Shown here: piece after piece, positions 11,914 to 24,884 of the stretch | Layout: each line of letters starts with the position of its first letter | Numbering within the stretch: position 1 is the stretch's first letter | From: Hydractinia symbiolongicarpus | Taxonomy: Eukaryota; Cnidaria; Hydrozoa; Anthoathecata; Hydractiniidae | Length of the DNA stretch: 64,000 bases | Reading direction: 5' to 3' | NCBI RefSeq assembly: GCF_029227915.1 | Contig: NC_079879.1 | Coordinates: 930,001-994,000 of the forward strand | Position numbers and translations under genes: made by a program | The notes under the pieces: model-generated | Seen by the model: the letters and a program-made list of their open reading frames with translations, nothing else | Database searches by the model: none | What the model was told of the DNA's origin: nothing

Positions 11914-14551
11914 AGACTTGTAGTTTTCAAAAATGATTTCATTTTTGATGAGACGCTGAATAAAAGGAGTTTAATCGCCGGCAAACGAAAACCCGCGATT
12001 TCCCGTATATCCCGGACTTGGCCCGTATAGTCGAATGTACACAAAGAAAGTAGCCAGGGAGTAAACTGATTTCCCGAACGATTCTTTAAATTTTTTTTCA
12101 TCACTAAAACGCATGAGACTTGTAGTTTACAAAAATATTTTCATTTTTGATGAGACGCTGAATAAAAGAAGGTTAATCGCCGGCAAACGAAAACCCGCGA
12201 TTTTCCGTATATCACGGACTCGGCCCGTATAGTCAAAAGTATACAAAGAAAGTACCCAGGGAGTAAACCCATTTCCCGAACGATTTTTTAAATTATTTTT
12301 TCACCACTAAAACGCACGAGACTTGTAGTTTTCAAAAATGATTTCATTTTTCATGAGACGCCGAATAAAAGGAGTTTAATCTCCGGCAAACGAAAACCCG
12401 CGATTTCCCGTAGGTCCCGGACCCGGCCCGTATAGTCAAAAGTATACAAAGAAAGTACCCAGGGAGTAAACTCATTTCCCAAACGATGCTTGAAATTATT
12501 TTTTCACCACTAAAATGCATGAGACTTGTAGTTTTCAAAAATGATTTCATTTTTGATGAGACGCCGAATAAAAGGAGTTTAATCTCCGGCAAACAAAAAC
12601 CCACGATTTCCCGTAAATCCAGGACCCGGCCCGTATAGTCGAATGTATACAAAGAAAGTAAACTGGGAGTAAACTCATTTCCCGAACGATTTTTTAAATT
12701 AATTTTTGACCACTAAAACGCATAAGACTTGTAGTTTTCAAAAACGATTTCATTTTTAATGAGACGCTGAATAAAAGAAGTTTAATCGCCGGCAAAAAAA
12801 AACCCCGCGATTTCCCGTAAATCCCGGGCTTGGCCAGTATAGTCGAATATATACGAAGAAAGTACCCAGAGAGTAAACTCATTTCCCGAACGATTTTTTA
12901 AATTATTTTTTCACCACTAAAACGCAGGAGACTTGTAGTTTTCAAAAATGATTTCATTTTTGATGAGACGCTGAATAAAAGGAGTTTAATCGCCGGCAAA
13001 CGAAAACCCCCGATTTCCCGTAAATCCCGGACTCGGCCCGTGTAGTCAAAAGTATACAAAGAAAGTATGCAGGGAGTAAACTCATTTCCCGAACGATTCT
13101 TTAAATTTTTTTTCACCACTAAAACGCATGAGACTTGTAGTTTTCAAAAATGTTTTCATTTTTGATGAGACGCTGAATAAAAGAAGTTAAATCGCCGGCA
13201 ATCGAAAACCCGCGATTTCCTGTAAATCCCGGGCCTGGCCCGTATAGTCGAATGTATACAAAGAAAGTACCCAGTGAGTAAATTGATTTCCCGAGCGATT
13301 CTTTAAATTATTTTTTCACCACTAAAACGCATGACACTTGAAGTTTTCAAAAATGTTTTCATTTCTGATGAGACGGTAAATAAAAGAGGTTTAATCGCCG
13401 GCAAACGAAAACCCGCGATTTCCCGTAAATCCCGGGCTTGGCCCGTATAGTCGAATGTATACAAAGAAAGTACCCAGGGAGTAAACTCATTTCCCGAACG
13501 ATTTTTTAAATTATTTTTTCACCACTAAAACGCATGAGACTTGTAGTTTTCAAAAATGATTTCATTTTTGATGAGACGCTGAATAAAAGGAGTTTAATCG
13601 CCGGCAAACGAAAACCCCCGATTTCCCGTAAATCCCGGACTCGGCCCATGTAGTCAAAAGTATACAAGGAAAGTACGCAGGGAGTAAACTCATTTCCCGA
13701 ACGATTCCTTAAATTATTATTTCACCACTAAAACGCATGAGACTTGTAGTTTTCAAAAATGTTTTCATTCTTGATAAGACGCTGAAAAAAAAAAGTTTAA
13801 TCGCGGGCAAACGAAAACCCGAGATTTCCCGTAAATCCGGGGCGTGACCCCTATAGTCAAAAGTACATAAAGAAAGTACCCAGGCAGTAAACTCATTTTT
13901 GGAACGTTTTTTTGAATTATCTTTTCACCACTATAACGCATGAGACTTGTATTATTCAAAAATGTTTTCATTTTTGATGGGACGCTGAATAGAAGAAGTT
14001 TAATCTCCGGCAAACGAAAACCCGCGATTTCCCGTAAATTCCGGACCCGGCCCGTATAGTCAAAAGTATACAAATAAAGTACGCAGGGATTAAACTCATT
14101 TCCCGAACGATTCTTTAAATTATTTTTTCACCACTAAAACGCATGAGACTTGTAGTTTTCAAAAATGATTTCACTTTTGATGAGACGCTGAATAAAAGAA
14201 GTTTAATCGCCGGCAAACAAAAACCCGCTATTTCCCGTAAATCCCGGGCTTGGCCAGTATAGTCGAATGTATACGAAAAAAGTACCCAGAGAGTAAACTC
14301 ATTTCCCCAACCATTTTTTAAATTATTTTTTCACCACCAAAACGCATGAGACTTGTAGTTTTCAAAAATGATATCATTTTTGATGAGACGCTGAATAAAA
14401 AAAGTTTAATCGCCGGCAAACGAAAACCCACGATTTCCCGTAAATCCCGGACTCGGCCCGCGTAGTCAAAAGTATACAAAGAAAGTACGCAGGGAGTAAA
14501 CTCATTTCCCGAACGAGTTTTTAAATTATTTTTTCACCACTAAAACGCATG
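11914..14551 (+). repeat. 13-monomer HOR, copy 1 (2,638 bp)
   Basis: Monomer starts are 11914, 12116, 12319, 12522, 12725, 12929, 13131, 13334, 13537, 13740, 13943, 14146 and 14349. The same series restarts at 14552. Ordered landmarks are the cccggacttgg monomer, aaggttaatc, ttttcatgagacgccg, gatgcttgaaatt, cgcataag with aaaacg, cgcaggag, aagttaaatcgccggcaatcg, catgacac, the X-Y pair, ttcacttttg, and the gatatc-centred dyad. This family of monomers is reused in rearranged form at 19815-22044 and 37870-40911. Confidence 0.93.
14363..14382. other. Perfect 20-bp palindrome (gatatc-centred dyad)
   Basis: The bases caaaaatgatatcatttttg equal their own reverse complement. The consensus monomer has gatttc in the centre, which leaves 9-bp arms around a 2-base centre. 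The gttttc variant leaves 8-bp arms around four bases. Perfect copies that I located start at 14363, 16790, 18005, 27335, 27538, 28553, 28756, 29771, 30989, 31192, 40925, 42343, 51657 and 53686. A binding site for a symmetric dimer, or a cruciform, is possible, but neither is shown. Confidence 0.93.
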
Positions 14552-16977
14552 AGACTTGTAGTTTTCAAAAATGATTTCATTTTTGATGAGACGCTGAATA
14601 AAAGGAGTTTAATCGCCGGCAAACGAAAACCCGCGATTTCCCGTATATCCCGGACTTGGCCCGTATAGTCGAATGTATACAAAGAAAGTAGCCAGGGAGT
14701 AAACTGATTTCCCGAACGATTCTTTAAATTTTTTTTCACCACTAAAACGCATGAGACTTGTAGTTTACAAAAATATTTTCATTTTTGATGAGACGCTGAA
14801 TAAAAGAAGGTTAATCGCCGGCAAACGAAAACCCGCGATTTTCCGTATATCACGGACTCGGCCCGTATAGTCAAAAGTATACAAAGAAAGTACCCAGGGA
14901 GTAAACCCATTTCCCGAACGATTTTTTAAATTATTTTTTCACCACTAAAACGCACGAGACTTGTAGTTTTCAAAAATGATTTCATTTTTCATGAGACGCC
15001 GAATAAAAGGAGTTTAATCTCCGGCAAACGAAAACCCGCGATTTCCCGTAGGTCCCGGACCCGTCCTGTATAGTCAAAAGTATACAAAGAAAGTACCCAG
15101 GGAGTAAACTCATTTCCCAAACGATGCTTGAAATTATTTTTTCACCACTAAGACGCATGAGACTTGTAGTTTTCAAAAATGATTTCATTTTTGATGAGAC
15201 GCCGAATAAAAGGAGTTTAATCTCCGGCAAACAAAAACCCACGATTTCCCGTAAATCCCGGACCCGGCCCGTATAGTCGAATGTATACAAAGAAAGTAAA
15301 CTGGGAGTAAACTCATTTCCCGAACGATTTTTTAAATTAATTTTTGACCACTAAAACGCATAAGACTTGTAGTTTTCAAAAACGATTTCATTTTTAATGA
15401 GACGCTGAATAAAAGAAGTTTAATCGCCGGCAAAAAAAAAACCCGCGATTTCCCGTAAATCCCGGGCTTGGCCAGTATAGTCGAATATATACGAAGAAAG
15501 TACCCAGAGAGTAAACTCATTTCCCGAACGATTTTTTAAATTATTTTTTCACCACTAAAACGCAGGAGACTTTCAAAAATGATTTCATTTTTGATGAGAC
15601 GCTGAATAAAAGGAGTTTAATCGCCGGCAAACGAAAACCCCCGATTTCCCGTAAATCCCGGACTCGGCCCGTGTAGTCAAAAGTATACAAAGAAAGTATG
15701 CAGGGAGTAAACTCATTTCCCGAACGATTCTTTAAATTTTTTTTCACCACTAAAACGCATGACACTTGAAGTTTTCAAAAATGTTTTCATTTCTGATGAG
15801 ACGGTAAATAAAAGAGGTTTAATCGCCGGCAAACGAAAACCCGCGATTTCCCGTAAATCCCGGGCTTGGCCCGTATAGTCGAATGTATACAAAGAAAGTA
15901 CCCAGGGAGTAAACTCATTTCCCGAACGATTTTTTAAATTATTTTTTCACCACTAAAACGCATGAGACTTGTAGTTTTCAAAAATGATTTCATTTTTGAT
16001 GAGACGCTGAATAAAAGGAGTTTAATCGCCGGCAAACGAAAACCCCCGATTTCCCGTAAATCCCGGACTCGGCCCATGTAGTCAAAAGTATACAAGGAAA
16101 GTACGCAGGGAGTAAACTCATTTCCCGAACGATTCTTTAAATTATTATTTCACCACTAAAACGCATGAGACTTGTAGTTTTCAAAAATGTTTTCATTCTT
16201 GATAAGACGCTGAAAAAAAAAAGTTTAATCGCGGGCAAACGAAAACCCGAGATTTCCCGTAAATCCGGGGCTTGACCCCTATAGTCAAAAGTACATAAAG
16301 AAAGTACCCAGGCAGTAAACTCATTTTTGGAACGTTTTTTTGAATTATCTTTTCACCACTATAACGCATGAGACTTGTAGTATTCAAAAATGTTTTCATT
16401 TTTGATGGGACGCTGAATAGAAGAAGTTTAATCTCCGGCAAACGAAAACCCGCGATTTCCCGTAAATTCCGGACCCGGCCCGTATAGTCAAAAGTATACA
16501 AATAAAGTACGCAGGGATTAAACTCATTTCCCGAACGATTCTTTAAATTATTTTTTCACCACTAAAACGCATGAGACTTGTAGTTTTCAAAAATGATTTC
16601 ACTTTTGATGAGACGCTGAATAAAAGAAGTTTAATCGCCGGCAAACAAAAACCCGCTATTTCCCGTAAATCCCGGGCTTGGCCAGTATAGTCGAATGTAT
16701 ACGAAAAAGTACCCAGAGAGTAAACTCATTTCCCCAACCATTTTTTAAATTATTTTTTCACCACCAAAACGCATGAGACTTGTGGTTTTCAAAAATGATA
16801 TCATTTTTGATGAGACGCTGAATAAAAGGAGTTTAATCGCCGGCAAACGAAAACCCACGATTTCCCGTAAATCCCGGACTCGGCCCGCGTAGTCAAAAGT
16901 ATACAAAGAAAGTACGCAGGGAGTAAACTCATTTCCCGAACGATTCTTTAAATTTTTTTTCACCACTAAAACGCATG
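14552..16977 (+). repeat. 13-monomer HOR, copy 2, with one monomer deleted
   Basis: This copy is in register with copy 1 at a 2,638-bp offset from 14552 to 15567. The offset then drops by 210 bp and stays at 2,427-2,428 to the end. The loss is one whole monomer (the equivalent of 13131) plus 7 bp at the start of the monomer at 15567. Copies share otherwise rare alleles such as gatgcttg and ttcacttttg. Confidence 0.92.
15567..15761 (+). repeat. 195-bp monomer with a 7-bp 5' deletion
   Basis: The start reads ggagactttcaaaaatg where copy 1 (12929) has ggagacttgtag before the tttcaaaaatg; the deleted bases are ttgtagt. The following T run is also one base short. The next whole monomer of the HOR is missing too, so this may be a scar of the deletion event or an independent loss close to it. 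Confidence 0.85.
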
Positions 16978-18598
16978 AGACTTGTAGTTTTCAAAAATGT
17001 TTTCATTTTTGATGAGACGCTGAATAAAAGAAGTTTAATCGCCGGCAAACAAAAACCCGCTATTTCCCGTAAATCCCGGGCTTGGCCAGTATAGTCGAAT
17101 GTATACGAAAAAAGTACCCAGAGAGTAAACTCATTTCCCCAACCATTTTTTAAATTATTTTTTCACCACCAAAACGCATGAGACTTGTAGTTTTTAAAAA
17201 TGATATCATTTTTGATGAGACGCTGAATAAAAGGAGTTTAATCGCCGGCAAACGAAAACCCACGATTTTCCGTAAATCCCGGACTCGGCCCGCGTAGTCA
17301 AAAGTATACAAAGAAAGTACGCAGGGAGTAAACTCATTTCCCGAACGATTCTTTAAATTATTTTTTCACCACTAAAACGCATGAGACTTGTAGTTTACAA
17401 AAATATTTTCATTTTTGATAAGACGCTGAAAAAAAAAAGTTTAATCGCGGGCAAACGAAAACCCGAGATTTCCCGTGAATCCCGGGCTTGACCCCTATAG
17501 TCAAAAGTACACAAGGAAAGTACCCAGGCAGTAAACTCATTCTTGGAACGTTTTTTTGAATTATCTTTTCACCACTATAACGCATGAGACTTGTAGTATT
17601 CAAAAATGTTTTCATTTTTGATGGGACGCTGAAAAGAAGAAGTTTAATCTCCGGCAAACGAAAACCCGCGATTTCCCGTAAATTCCGGACCCGGCCGGTA
17701 TAGTTAAAAGTATACAAATAAAGTACGCAGGGATTAAACTCATTTCCCGAACGATTTTTAAATTATTTTTTCACCACTAAAACGCATGAGACTTGTAGTT
17801 TTCAAAAATGATTTCACTTTTGATGAGACGCTGAATAAAAGAAGTTTAATCGCCGGCAATCAAAAACCCGCTATTTCCCGTAAATCCCGGGCTTGGCCAG
17901 TATAGTCGAATGTATACGAAAAAAGTTCCCAGAGATAAACTCATTTCCCCAACGATTTTTTAAATTATTTTTTCACCACCAAAACGCATGAGACTTGTAG
18001 TTTTCAAAAATGATATCATTTTTGATGAGACGCTGAATAAAAGGAGTTTAATCGCCGGCAAACGAAAACCCACGATTTCCCGTAAATCCCGGACTCAGCC
18101 CGTGTAGTCAAAAGTATACAATGAAAGTACGCAGGGAGTAAACTCATTTCCCGAACGATTCTTTAAATTTTTTTTCACTACTAAAACGCATGAGACTTGT
18201 AGTTTTCAAAAATGTTTTCATTTTTGATGAGACGCTGAATAAAAGAAGTTAAATCGCCAGCAATCGAAAACCCGCGATTTCCTGTAAATCACGGGCCTGG
18301 CCCGTATAGTCGAATGTATGCAAAGAAAGTACCCAGTGAGTAAATTGATTTCCCGAGCGATTCTTTAAATTATTTTTTCACCACTAAAACGCATGAGACT
18401 TGAAGTTTACAAAAATGTTTTCATTTCTGATGAGACGCTAAATAAAAGAGGTTTAATCACCGGCAAACGAAAACCCGCGATTTCCCGTAAATCCCGGGCT
18501 TGGCCCGTATAATCGAATGTATACAAAGAAAATACCCAGGGAGTAAACTCATTTCCCGAACGATTCTTTAAATTATTATTTCACCACTAAAACGCATG
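16978..18598 (+). repeat. Mosaic block related to the 6-mer HOR
   Basis: Monomers at 17587, 17789, 17991, 18193 and 18396 follow the same subtype order as 26915, 27118, 27321, 27524 and 27727: Y-type, ttcacttttg, gatatc dyad, agttaaatcgcc, and tttacaaaaatg with atttctgatg. Monomer 16978 begins like 13131 but continues like 14146, so it is a fusion. Monomer 17384 is an X-type whose start has been replaced by tttacaaaaatatttt. This block may be an older relative of the 1,218-bp unit. Confidence 0.8.
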
Positions 18599-20085
18599 AG
18601 ACTTGTAGTTTTTAAAAATGTTTTCATTCTTGATAAGACGCTGAAAAAAAAAGTTTAATCGCGGGCAAACGAAAACCGGAGATTTCCCGTAAATCCCGGG
18701 CTTGGCCCCTATAGTCAAAAGTACACAAAGAAAGTACCCAGGCAGTAAACTCATTTTTGGAATGTTTTTTTGAATTATTTTTTCACCACTATAACGCATG
18801 AGACTTGTAGTATTCAAAAATGTTTTCATTTTTGATGGGACGCTGAATAGAATAAGTTTAATCGCCGGCAAACGAAAACCCGCGATTTCCCGTAAATCCC
18901 GGGCCTGGCCCGTATAGTCGAATGCATACAAAGAAAGTACTCAGTGAGTAAATTGATTTCCCGAGCGATTCTTTAAATTATTTTTTCACCACTAAAACGC
19001 ATGAGACTTGAAGTTTTCAAAAATGTTTTCATTTCTGATGAGACGCTAAATAAAAGAGGTTTAATCGCCGGCAAACGAAAACCCGCGATTTCCCGTAAAT
19101 CCCGGGCTTGTCCCGTATAGTCGAATGTATACAAAGAAAGTAACAATGGAGTAAACTCATTTCCCGAACGATTTTTTAAATTATTTTTTCACCACTAAAA
19201 CGCATGAGACTTGTAGTTTATAAAAATGATTTCATTTTAGATGAGACACTGAAAAAAAGGAGTTTAATCGCCGGCAAACGAAAACCCGCGATTTCCCTTA
19301 AATCCCGGGCTCGGCCTGTATAGTCAAATGCATACAAAGAAAGTACCCAGGGAGTAAACTCATTTCCCGAACGATTTTTTAAATTACTTTTTCACCACTA
19401 AAACGCATGAGACTTGTAGTTTTCAAAAATGATTTCATTTTTGATGAGACGCTGAATAAAAGGAGTTTAATCGCCGGCAAACGAAAACCCGCGATTTCCT
19501 GTAAATCCTGGCCTGGCCCGTATAGTCGAATGCATACAGAGAAAGTACTCAGTCAGTAAACTGATTTCCCGAACGATTCTTTAAATTATTTTTTCACCAC
19601 TAAAACGCATGAGATTTGTAGTTTACAAAAATGTTTTCATTTTTGATGAGACGCTGAATAAAAGAAGTTTAATCGCCGGCAAACGAAAACCTGCGATTTT
19701 CCGTATAACATGGACTCGGCCCGTATAGTCAAATGTATACAAAGAAAGTACCCAGGGATTAAACTCATTTCCCGAACGAGTTTTTAAATTATTTTTTCAC
19801 CACTAAAACGCATGAGACTTGTAGTTTTCAAAAATGATTTCATTTTTGATGAGACGCTGAATAAAAGGAGTTTAATCGCCGGCAAACGAAAACCCGCGAT
19901 TTCCCGTATATCCCGGACTTGGCCCGTATAGTCGAATGTATACAAAGAAAGTACCCAGGGAGTAAACTGATTTCCCGAACGATTCTTTAAATTTTTTTTC
20001 ACCACTAAAACGCATGAGACTTGTAGTTTACAAAAATATTTTCATTTTTGATGAGACGCTGAACAAAAGAAGTTTAGTCTCCGGC
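18599..20085 (+). repeat. Segment with a dispersed relative at 33408-35100
   Basis: The order here is X-Y pair (18599, 18801), aagttttcaaaaatg with cttgtcccg and aacaatgg (19004), attttagatgagacactg (19207), gcatacagag (19410), cctgcg with tataacatgg (19612), cccggacttgg (19815) and tttacaaaaatatttt (20017). The same order is found from 33408, except that the cctgcg/aacatgg monomer is doubled there (34422 and 34625). Similarity ends around 20090, where this copy reads gtttagtctcc. Confidence 0.85.
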
Positions 20086-20219
20086 AAACGAAAACCCGCG
20101 ATTTCCCGTGAATCCCGGACCCGGCCCGTATAGTCAAAAGTATACAAATAAAGTAAACTAGGAGTAAACTCATTTCCCGAACGATTTTTTAAATTAATTT
20201 TTGACCACTAAAACGCATA

Positions 20220-21232
20220 AGACTTGTAGTTTTCAAAAACGATTTCATTTTTAATGAGACGCTGAATAAAAGAAGTTTAATCGCCGGCAAACAAAAACCC
20301 GCGATTTCCCGTAAATCCCGGGCTTGGCCAGTATAGTCGAATATATACGAAGAAAGTACCCAGAGAGTAAACTCATTTCCCGAACGATTTTTTAAATTAT
20401 TTTTTCACCACTAAAACGCAGGAGACTTGTAGTTTTCAAAAATGATTTCATTTTTGATGAGACGCTAAATAAAAGGAGTTTAATCGCCGGCAAACGAAAA
20501 CCCCCGATTTCCCGTAAATCCCGGGCTCGGCCCGTGTAGTCAAAAGTATACAAAGAAAGTATGCAGGGAGTAAACTCATTTCCCGAACGATTCTTTAAAT
20601 TTTTTTTCACCACTAAAACGCATGAGACTTGTAGTTTTCAAAAATGATTTCATTTTTGATGAGACGCCGAATAAAAGGAGTTTAATCTCCCGCAAACAAA
20701 AACCCACGATTTCCCGTAAATCACGGACCCGGCCCGTATAGTCAAATGTATACAAAGAAAGTAAACTGGGAGTAAACTCATTTCCCGAACGATTTTTTAA
20801 ATTAATTTTTGACCACTAAAACGCATAAGACTTGTAGTTTTCAAAAACGATTTCATTTTTAATGAGACGCTGAATAAAAGAAGTTTAATCGCCGGCAAAC
20901 AAAAACCCGCGATTTCCCGTAAATCCCGGGCTTGGCCAGTATAGTCGAATATATACGAAGAAAGTACCCAGAGAGTAAAGTCATTTCCCGAACGATTTTT
21001 TAAATTATTTTTTCACCACTAAAACGCAGAAGACTTGTAGTTTTCAAAAATGATTTCATTTTTGATGAGACGCTGAATAAAAGGAGTTTAATCGCCGGCA
21101 AACGAAAACCCCCGATTTCCCGTAAATCCCGGACTCGGCCCGTGTAGTCAAAAGTATACAAAGAAAGTATGCAGGGAGTAAACTCATTTCCCGAACGATT
21201 CTTTAAATTTTTTTTCACCACTAAAACGCATG
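20220..21232 (+). repeat. Three-monomer tandem duplication (608-bp period, second copy incomplete)
   Basis: The monomer at 20220 (cataag boundary, aaaacg, ttaatgag, tatatacgaag) recurs at 20828, and the cgcaggag-type monomer at 20423 recurs at 21031 (agaag boundary there). The monomer between them (20625, gacgccg with cccacg) is not followed by a third copy. The same three-monomer module is duplicated independently, or as a descendant, at 38478-39692. Confidence 0.85.
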
Positions 21233-22855
21233 AGACTTGTAGTTTTCAAAAATGTTTTCATTTTTGATGAGACGCTGAATAAAAGAAGTTAAATCGCCGG
21301 CAATCAAAAACCCGCGATTTCCTGTAAATCCCGGGCCTGGCCCGTATAGTCGAATGTATTCAAAGAAAGTACCCAGTGAGTAAATTGATTTCCCGAGCGA
21401 TTCTTTAAATTATTTTTTCACCACTAAAACGCATGACACTTGAAGTTTTCAAAAATGTTTTCATTTCTGATGAGACACTAAATAAAAGAGGTTTAATCGC
21501 CGGCAAACGAAAACCCGCGATTTCCCGTAAATCCCGGGCTTGGCCCGTATAGTCGAATGTATACAAAGAAAGTACCCAGGGAGTAAACTCATTTCCCGAA
21601 CGATTTTTAAAATTATTTTTTCACCACTAAAACGCATGAGACTTGTAGTTTTCAAAAATGATTTCATTTTTGATGAGACGCTGAATAAAAGGAGTTTAAT
21701 CGCCGGCAAACGAAAACCCCCGATTTCCCGTAAATCCCGGACTCGGCCCGTGTAGTTAAAAGTATACAAGGAAAGTACGCAGGGATTAAACTCATTTCCC
21801 GAACGATTCTTTAAATTATTTTTTCACCACTAAAACGCATGAAACTTGTAGTTTTTAAAAATGATTTCACTTTTGATGAGACGCTGAATAAAAGAAGTTT
21901 AATCGCCGGCAAACAAAAACCTGCCATTTCCCGTAAATCCCGGGCTTGGCCAGTATAGTCGAATGTATACGAAAAAAGTACCCAGAGAGTAAACTCATTT
22001 CCCCAACGATTTTTTAAATTATTTTTTCACCACCAAAACGCATGAGACTTGTAGTTTTCAAAAATGATTTCATTTTTGATGAGATGCTGAATAAAAGGAG
22101 TTTAATCTCCGGCAAACGAAAACCCGCGATTTCCCGTAGGTCCCGGACCCGGCCCGTATAGTCAAAAGTATACAAAGAAAGTACCCAGGGAGTAAACTCA
22201 TTTCCTGAACGATTTTTTAATTTATTTTTTCACCACTAAAACGCATGAGACTTGTAGTTTATAAAAATTATTTCATTTTTGATGAGACGCTGAATAAAAG
22301 GAGTTTAATCGCCGGCAAACGAAAACACGCGATTTCCCGTAAATCCCGGACTCGGCCTGTATAGTCAAAAGTATACCAAGGAAGTACGCAGGGAGTAAAC
22401 TCATTTCCCGAACGATTCCTTAAATTATTATTTCACCACTAAAACGCATGAGACTTGTAGTTTTCAAAAATGATTTCATTTTTGATGAGACGCTGAATAA
22501 AAGGAGTTTAATCGCCGGCAAACGAAAACACGCGATTTCCCGTAAATCCCGCACTCGGCCTGTATAGTCAAAAGTATACAAAGGAAGTACGCAGGGAGTA
22601 AACTCATTTCCCGAACGATTCCTTAAATTATTATTTCACCACTAAAACGCATGAGACTTGTAGTTTTCAAAAATGATTTCATTTTTGATGAGACGCTGAA
22701 TAAAAGGAGTTTAATCGCCGGCAAACGAAAACCCGCGATTTCCCGTATATCCCGGACTCGGCCCGTATAGTCGAATGTATACAAAGAAAGTACCCAAGGA
22801 GTAAACTGATTTCCCGAACGATTCTTTAAATTTTTTTTCACCACTAAAACGCATG
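21233..22855 (+). repeat. Mosaic block joining 13-mer and duplication-B monomers
   Basis: Monomers 21233, 21436 and 21639 correspond to 13131, 13334 and 13537, and 21842 to 14146. From 22045 the types change to gagatgctg and tttataaaaat, repeated at 23059 and 23262 (offset 1,014). Monomer 22045 therefore sits at a switch between two HOR families. Monomers 22451 and 22654 share near-identical starts and lead into duplication B. Confidence 0.8.
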
Positions 22856-24352
22856 AGACTTGTAGTTTACAAAATTATTTTCATTTTTGATGAGACGCTG
22901 AATAAAAGAAGTTTAATCGCCGGCAAACGAAAACCCGCGATTTTCCGTATATCACGGACTCGGCCCGTATAGTCAAAAGTATACAAAGAAAGTACCCAGG
23001 GAGTAAACACATTTCCCGAACGATTTTTTAAATTATTTTTTCACCACTAAAACGCATGAGACTTGTAGTTTTCAAAAATGATTTCATTTTTGATGAGATG
23101 CTGAATAAAAGGAGTTTAATCTCCGGCAAACGAAAACCCGCGATTTCCCGTAGGTCCCGGACCCGGCCCGTATAGTCAAAAGTCTACAAAGAAAGTACCC
23201 AGGGAGTAAACTCATTTCCTGAACGATTTTTTAATTTATTTTTTCACCACTAAAACGCATGAGACTTGTAGTTTATAAAAATGATTTCATTTTTGATGAG
23301 ACGCTGAATAAAAGGAGTTTAATCGCCGGCAAACGAAAACACGCGATTTCCCGTAAATCCCGGACTCGGCCTGTATAGTCAAAAGTATACAAAGAAAGTA
23401 CGCAGGGAGTAAACTCATTTCCCGAACGATTCTTTAAATTATTATTTCACCACTAAAACGCATGAGACTTGTAGTTTTCAAAAATGTTTTCATTCTTGAT
23501 AAGACGCTAAAAAAAAAAAGTTTAATCGCGGGCAAACGAAAACCCGAGATTTCCCGAAAATCCCGGGCTTGGCCCCTATAGTCAAAAGTACACAGAGAAA
23601 GTACCCAGGCAGTAAACTCATTTTTGGAACGTTTTTTTGAATTATTTTTTCACCACTATAACGCATGAGACTTGTAGTATTCAAAAATGTTTTCATTTTT
23701 GATGGGACGCTGAATAAAAGAAGTTTAATCGCCGGTAAACGAAAACCCGCAATTTCCCGTAAATCCGGGCCTGGCCCGTATAGTCGAATGCATACAAAGA
23801 AAGTACTCAGTCAGTAAACTCATTTCCCGAACGATTCTTTAAATTATTTTTTCACCACTAAAACGCATGAGACTTGTAGTTTACAAAAATGTTTTCATTT
23901 TTGATGAGACGCAAACTAAAACCCGCGATTTTCCGTATATCATGGACTCGGCCCGTATAGTTAAATGTATACAAAGAAAATACCCAGGGAGTAAACTCAT
24001 TTCGAGAACGATTTTTAAAATTATTTTTTCACCACTATAACGCATGAGACTTGTAGTATTCAAAAAGGTTTTCATTTTTGATGGGACTCTGAATAAAAGG
24101 AGTTTAATCGCCTGCAAACGAAAACCCGCGTATTCCCGTAAATCCCGGGCCTGGCCCGTATAGTCGAATGCATACAAAGAAAGTACTCAGTCAGTAAACT
24201 CATTTCCCGAACGATTCTTTAAATTATTTTTTCACCACTAAAACGCATGAGACTTGTGTAGTGTAGTCGAATGCATACAAAGAAAGTACTCAGTCAGTAA
24301 ATTGATTTCATGAACGATTCTTTAAATTATTTTTTCACCACTAAAACGCATG
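22856..24352 (+). repeat. Segmental duplication B, copy 2 (partner 8998-10494)
   Basis: Eight monomers match 8998-10494 in order, ending with the 177-bp (23870) and 103-bp (24250) deleted monomers. Private differences are cacagag near 23592, a 1-bp loss giving aaatccgggcctgg near 23762, and tttcgagaacg near 24001. This is the third location of the deletion-bearing core. Confidence 0.9.
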
Positions 24353-24479
24353 AGACTTGTAGTTTACAAAAATGTTTTCATTTTTAATTAGACGCTGAAT
24401 AAAAGAAAGAAAGTACTCAGTCAGTAAACTGATTTCCCGAACGATTCTTTAAATTATTTTTTCACCACTAAAAAGCATG
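24353..24479 (+). repeat. 127-bp truncated monomer, unique in the window
   Basis: The sequence runs normally to gaataaaagaa and then continues directly with agaaagtactcagtcag, losing about 76 bp (roughly positions 55-130). Both flanks of the junction contain aaagaa, consistent with deletion between short direct repeats. It directly follows the 103-bp monomer. The next monomer (24480) has the same ttttaattagacg start in full length. Confidence 0.92.
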
Positions 24480-24884
24480 AGACTTGTAGTTTACAAAAAT
24501 GTTTTCATTTTTAATTAGACGCTGAATAAAAGAAGTTTAATCGCCGGCAAACGAAAACCTGCGATTTCCCGTAAATCCCGGACCCGGCCAGTATAGTCGA
24601 ATATATACGAAGAAAGTACCCAGAGAGTAAACTCATTTCCCGAACGATTTTTTAAATTATTTTTTCACCACTAAAACGCAGGAGACTTGTAGTTTTCAAA
24701 AATGATTTCATTTTTGATGAGATGCTGAATAAAAAGAGTTTACTCGCCGGCAAACGAAAACCCCCGATTTCCCGTAAATCCCGGACTCGGCCCGTGTAGT
24801 CAAAAGTATACAAAGAAAGTATGCAGGGAGTAAACTCATTTCCCGAACGATTCTTTAAATTTTTTTTCACCACTAAAACGCATG

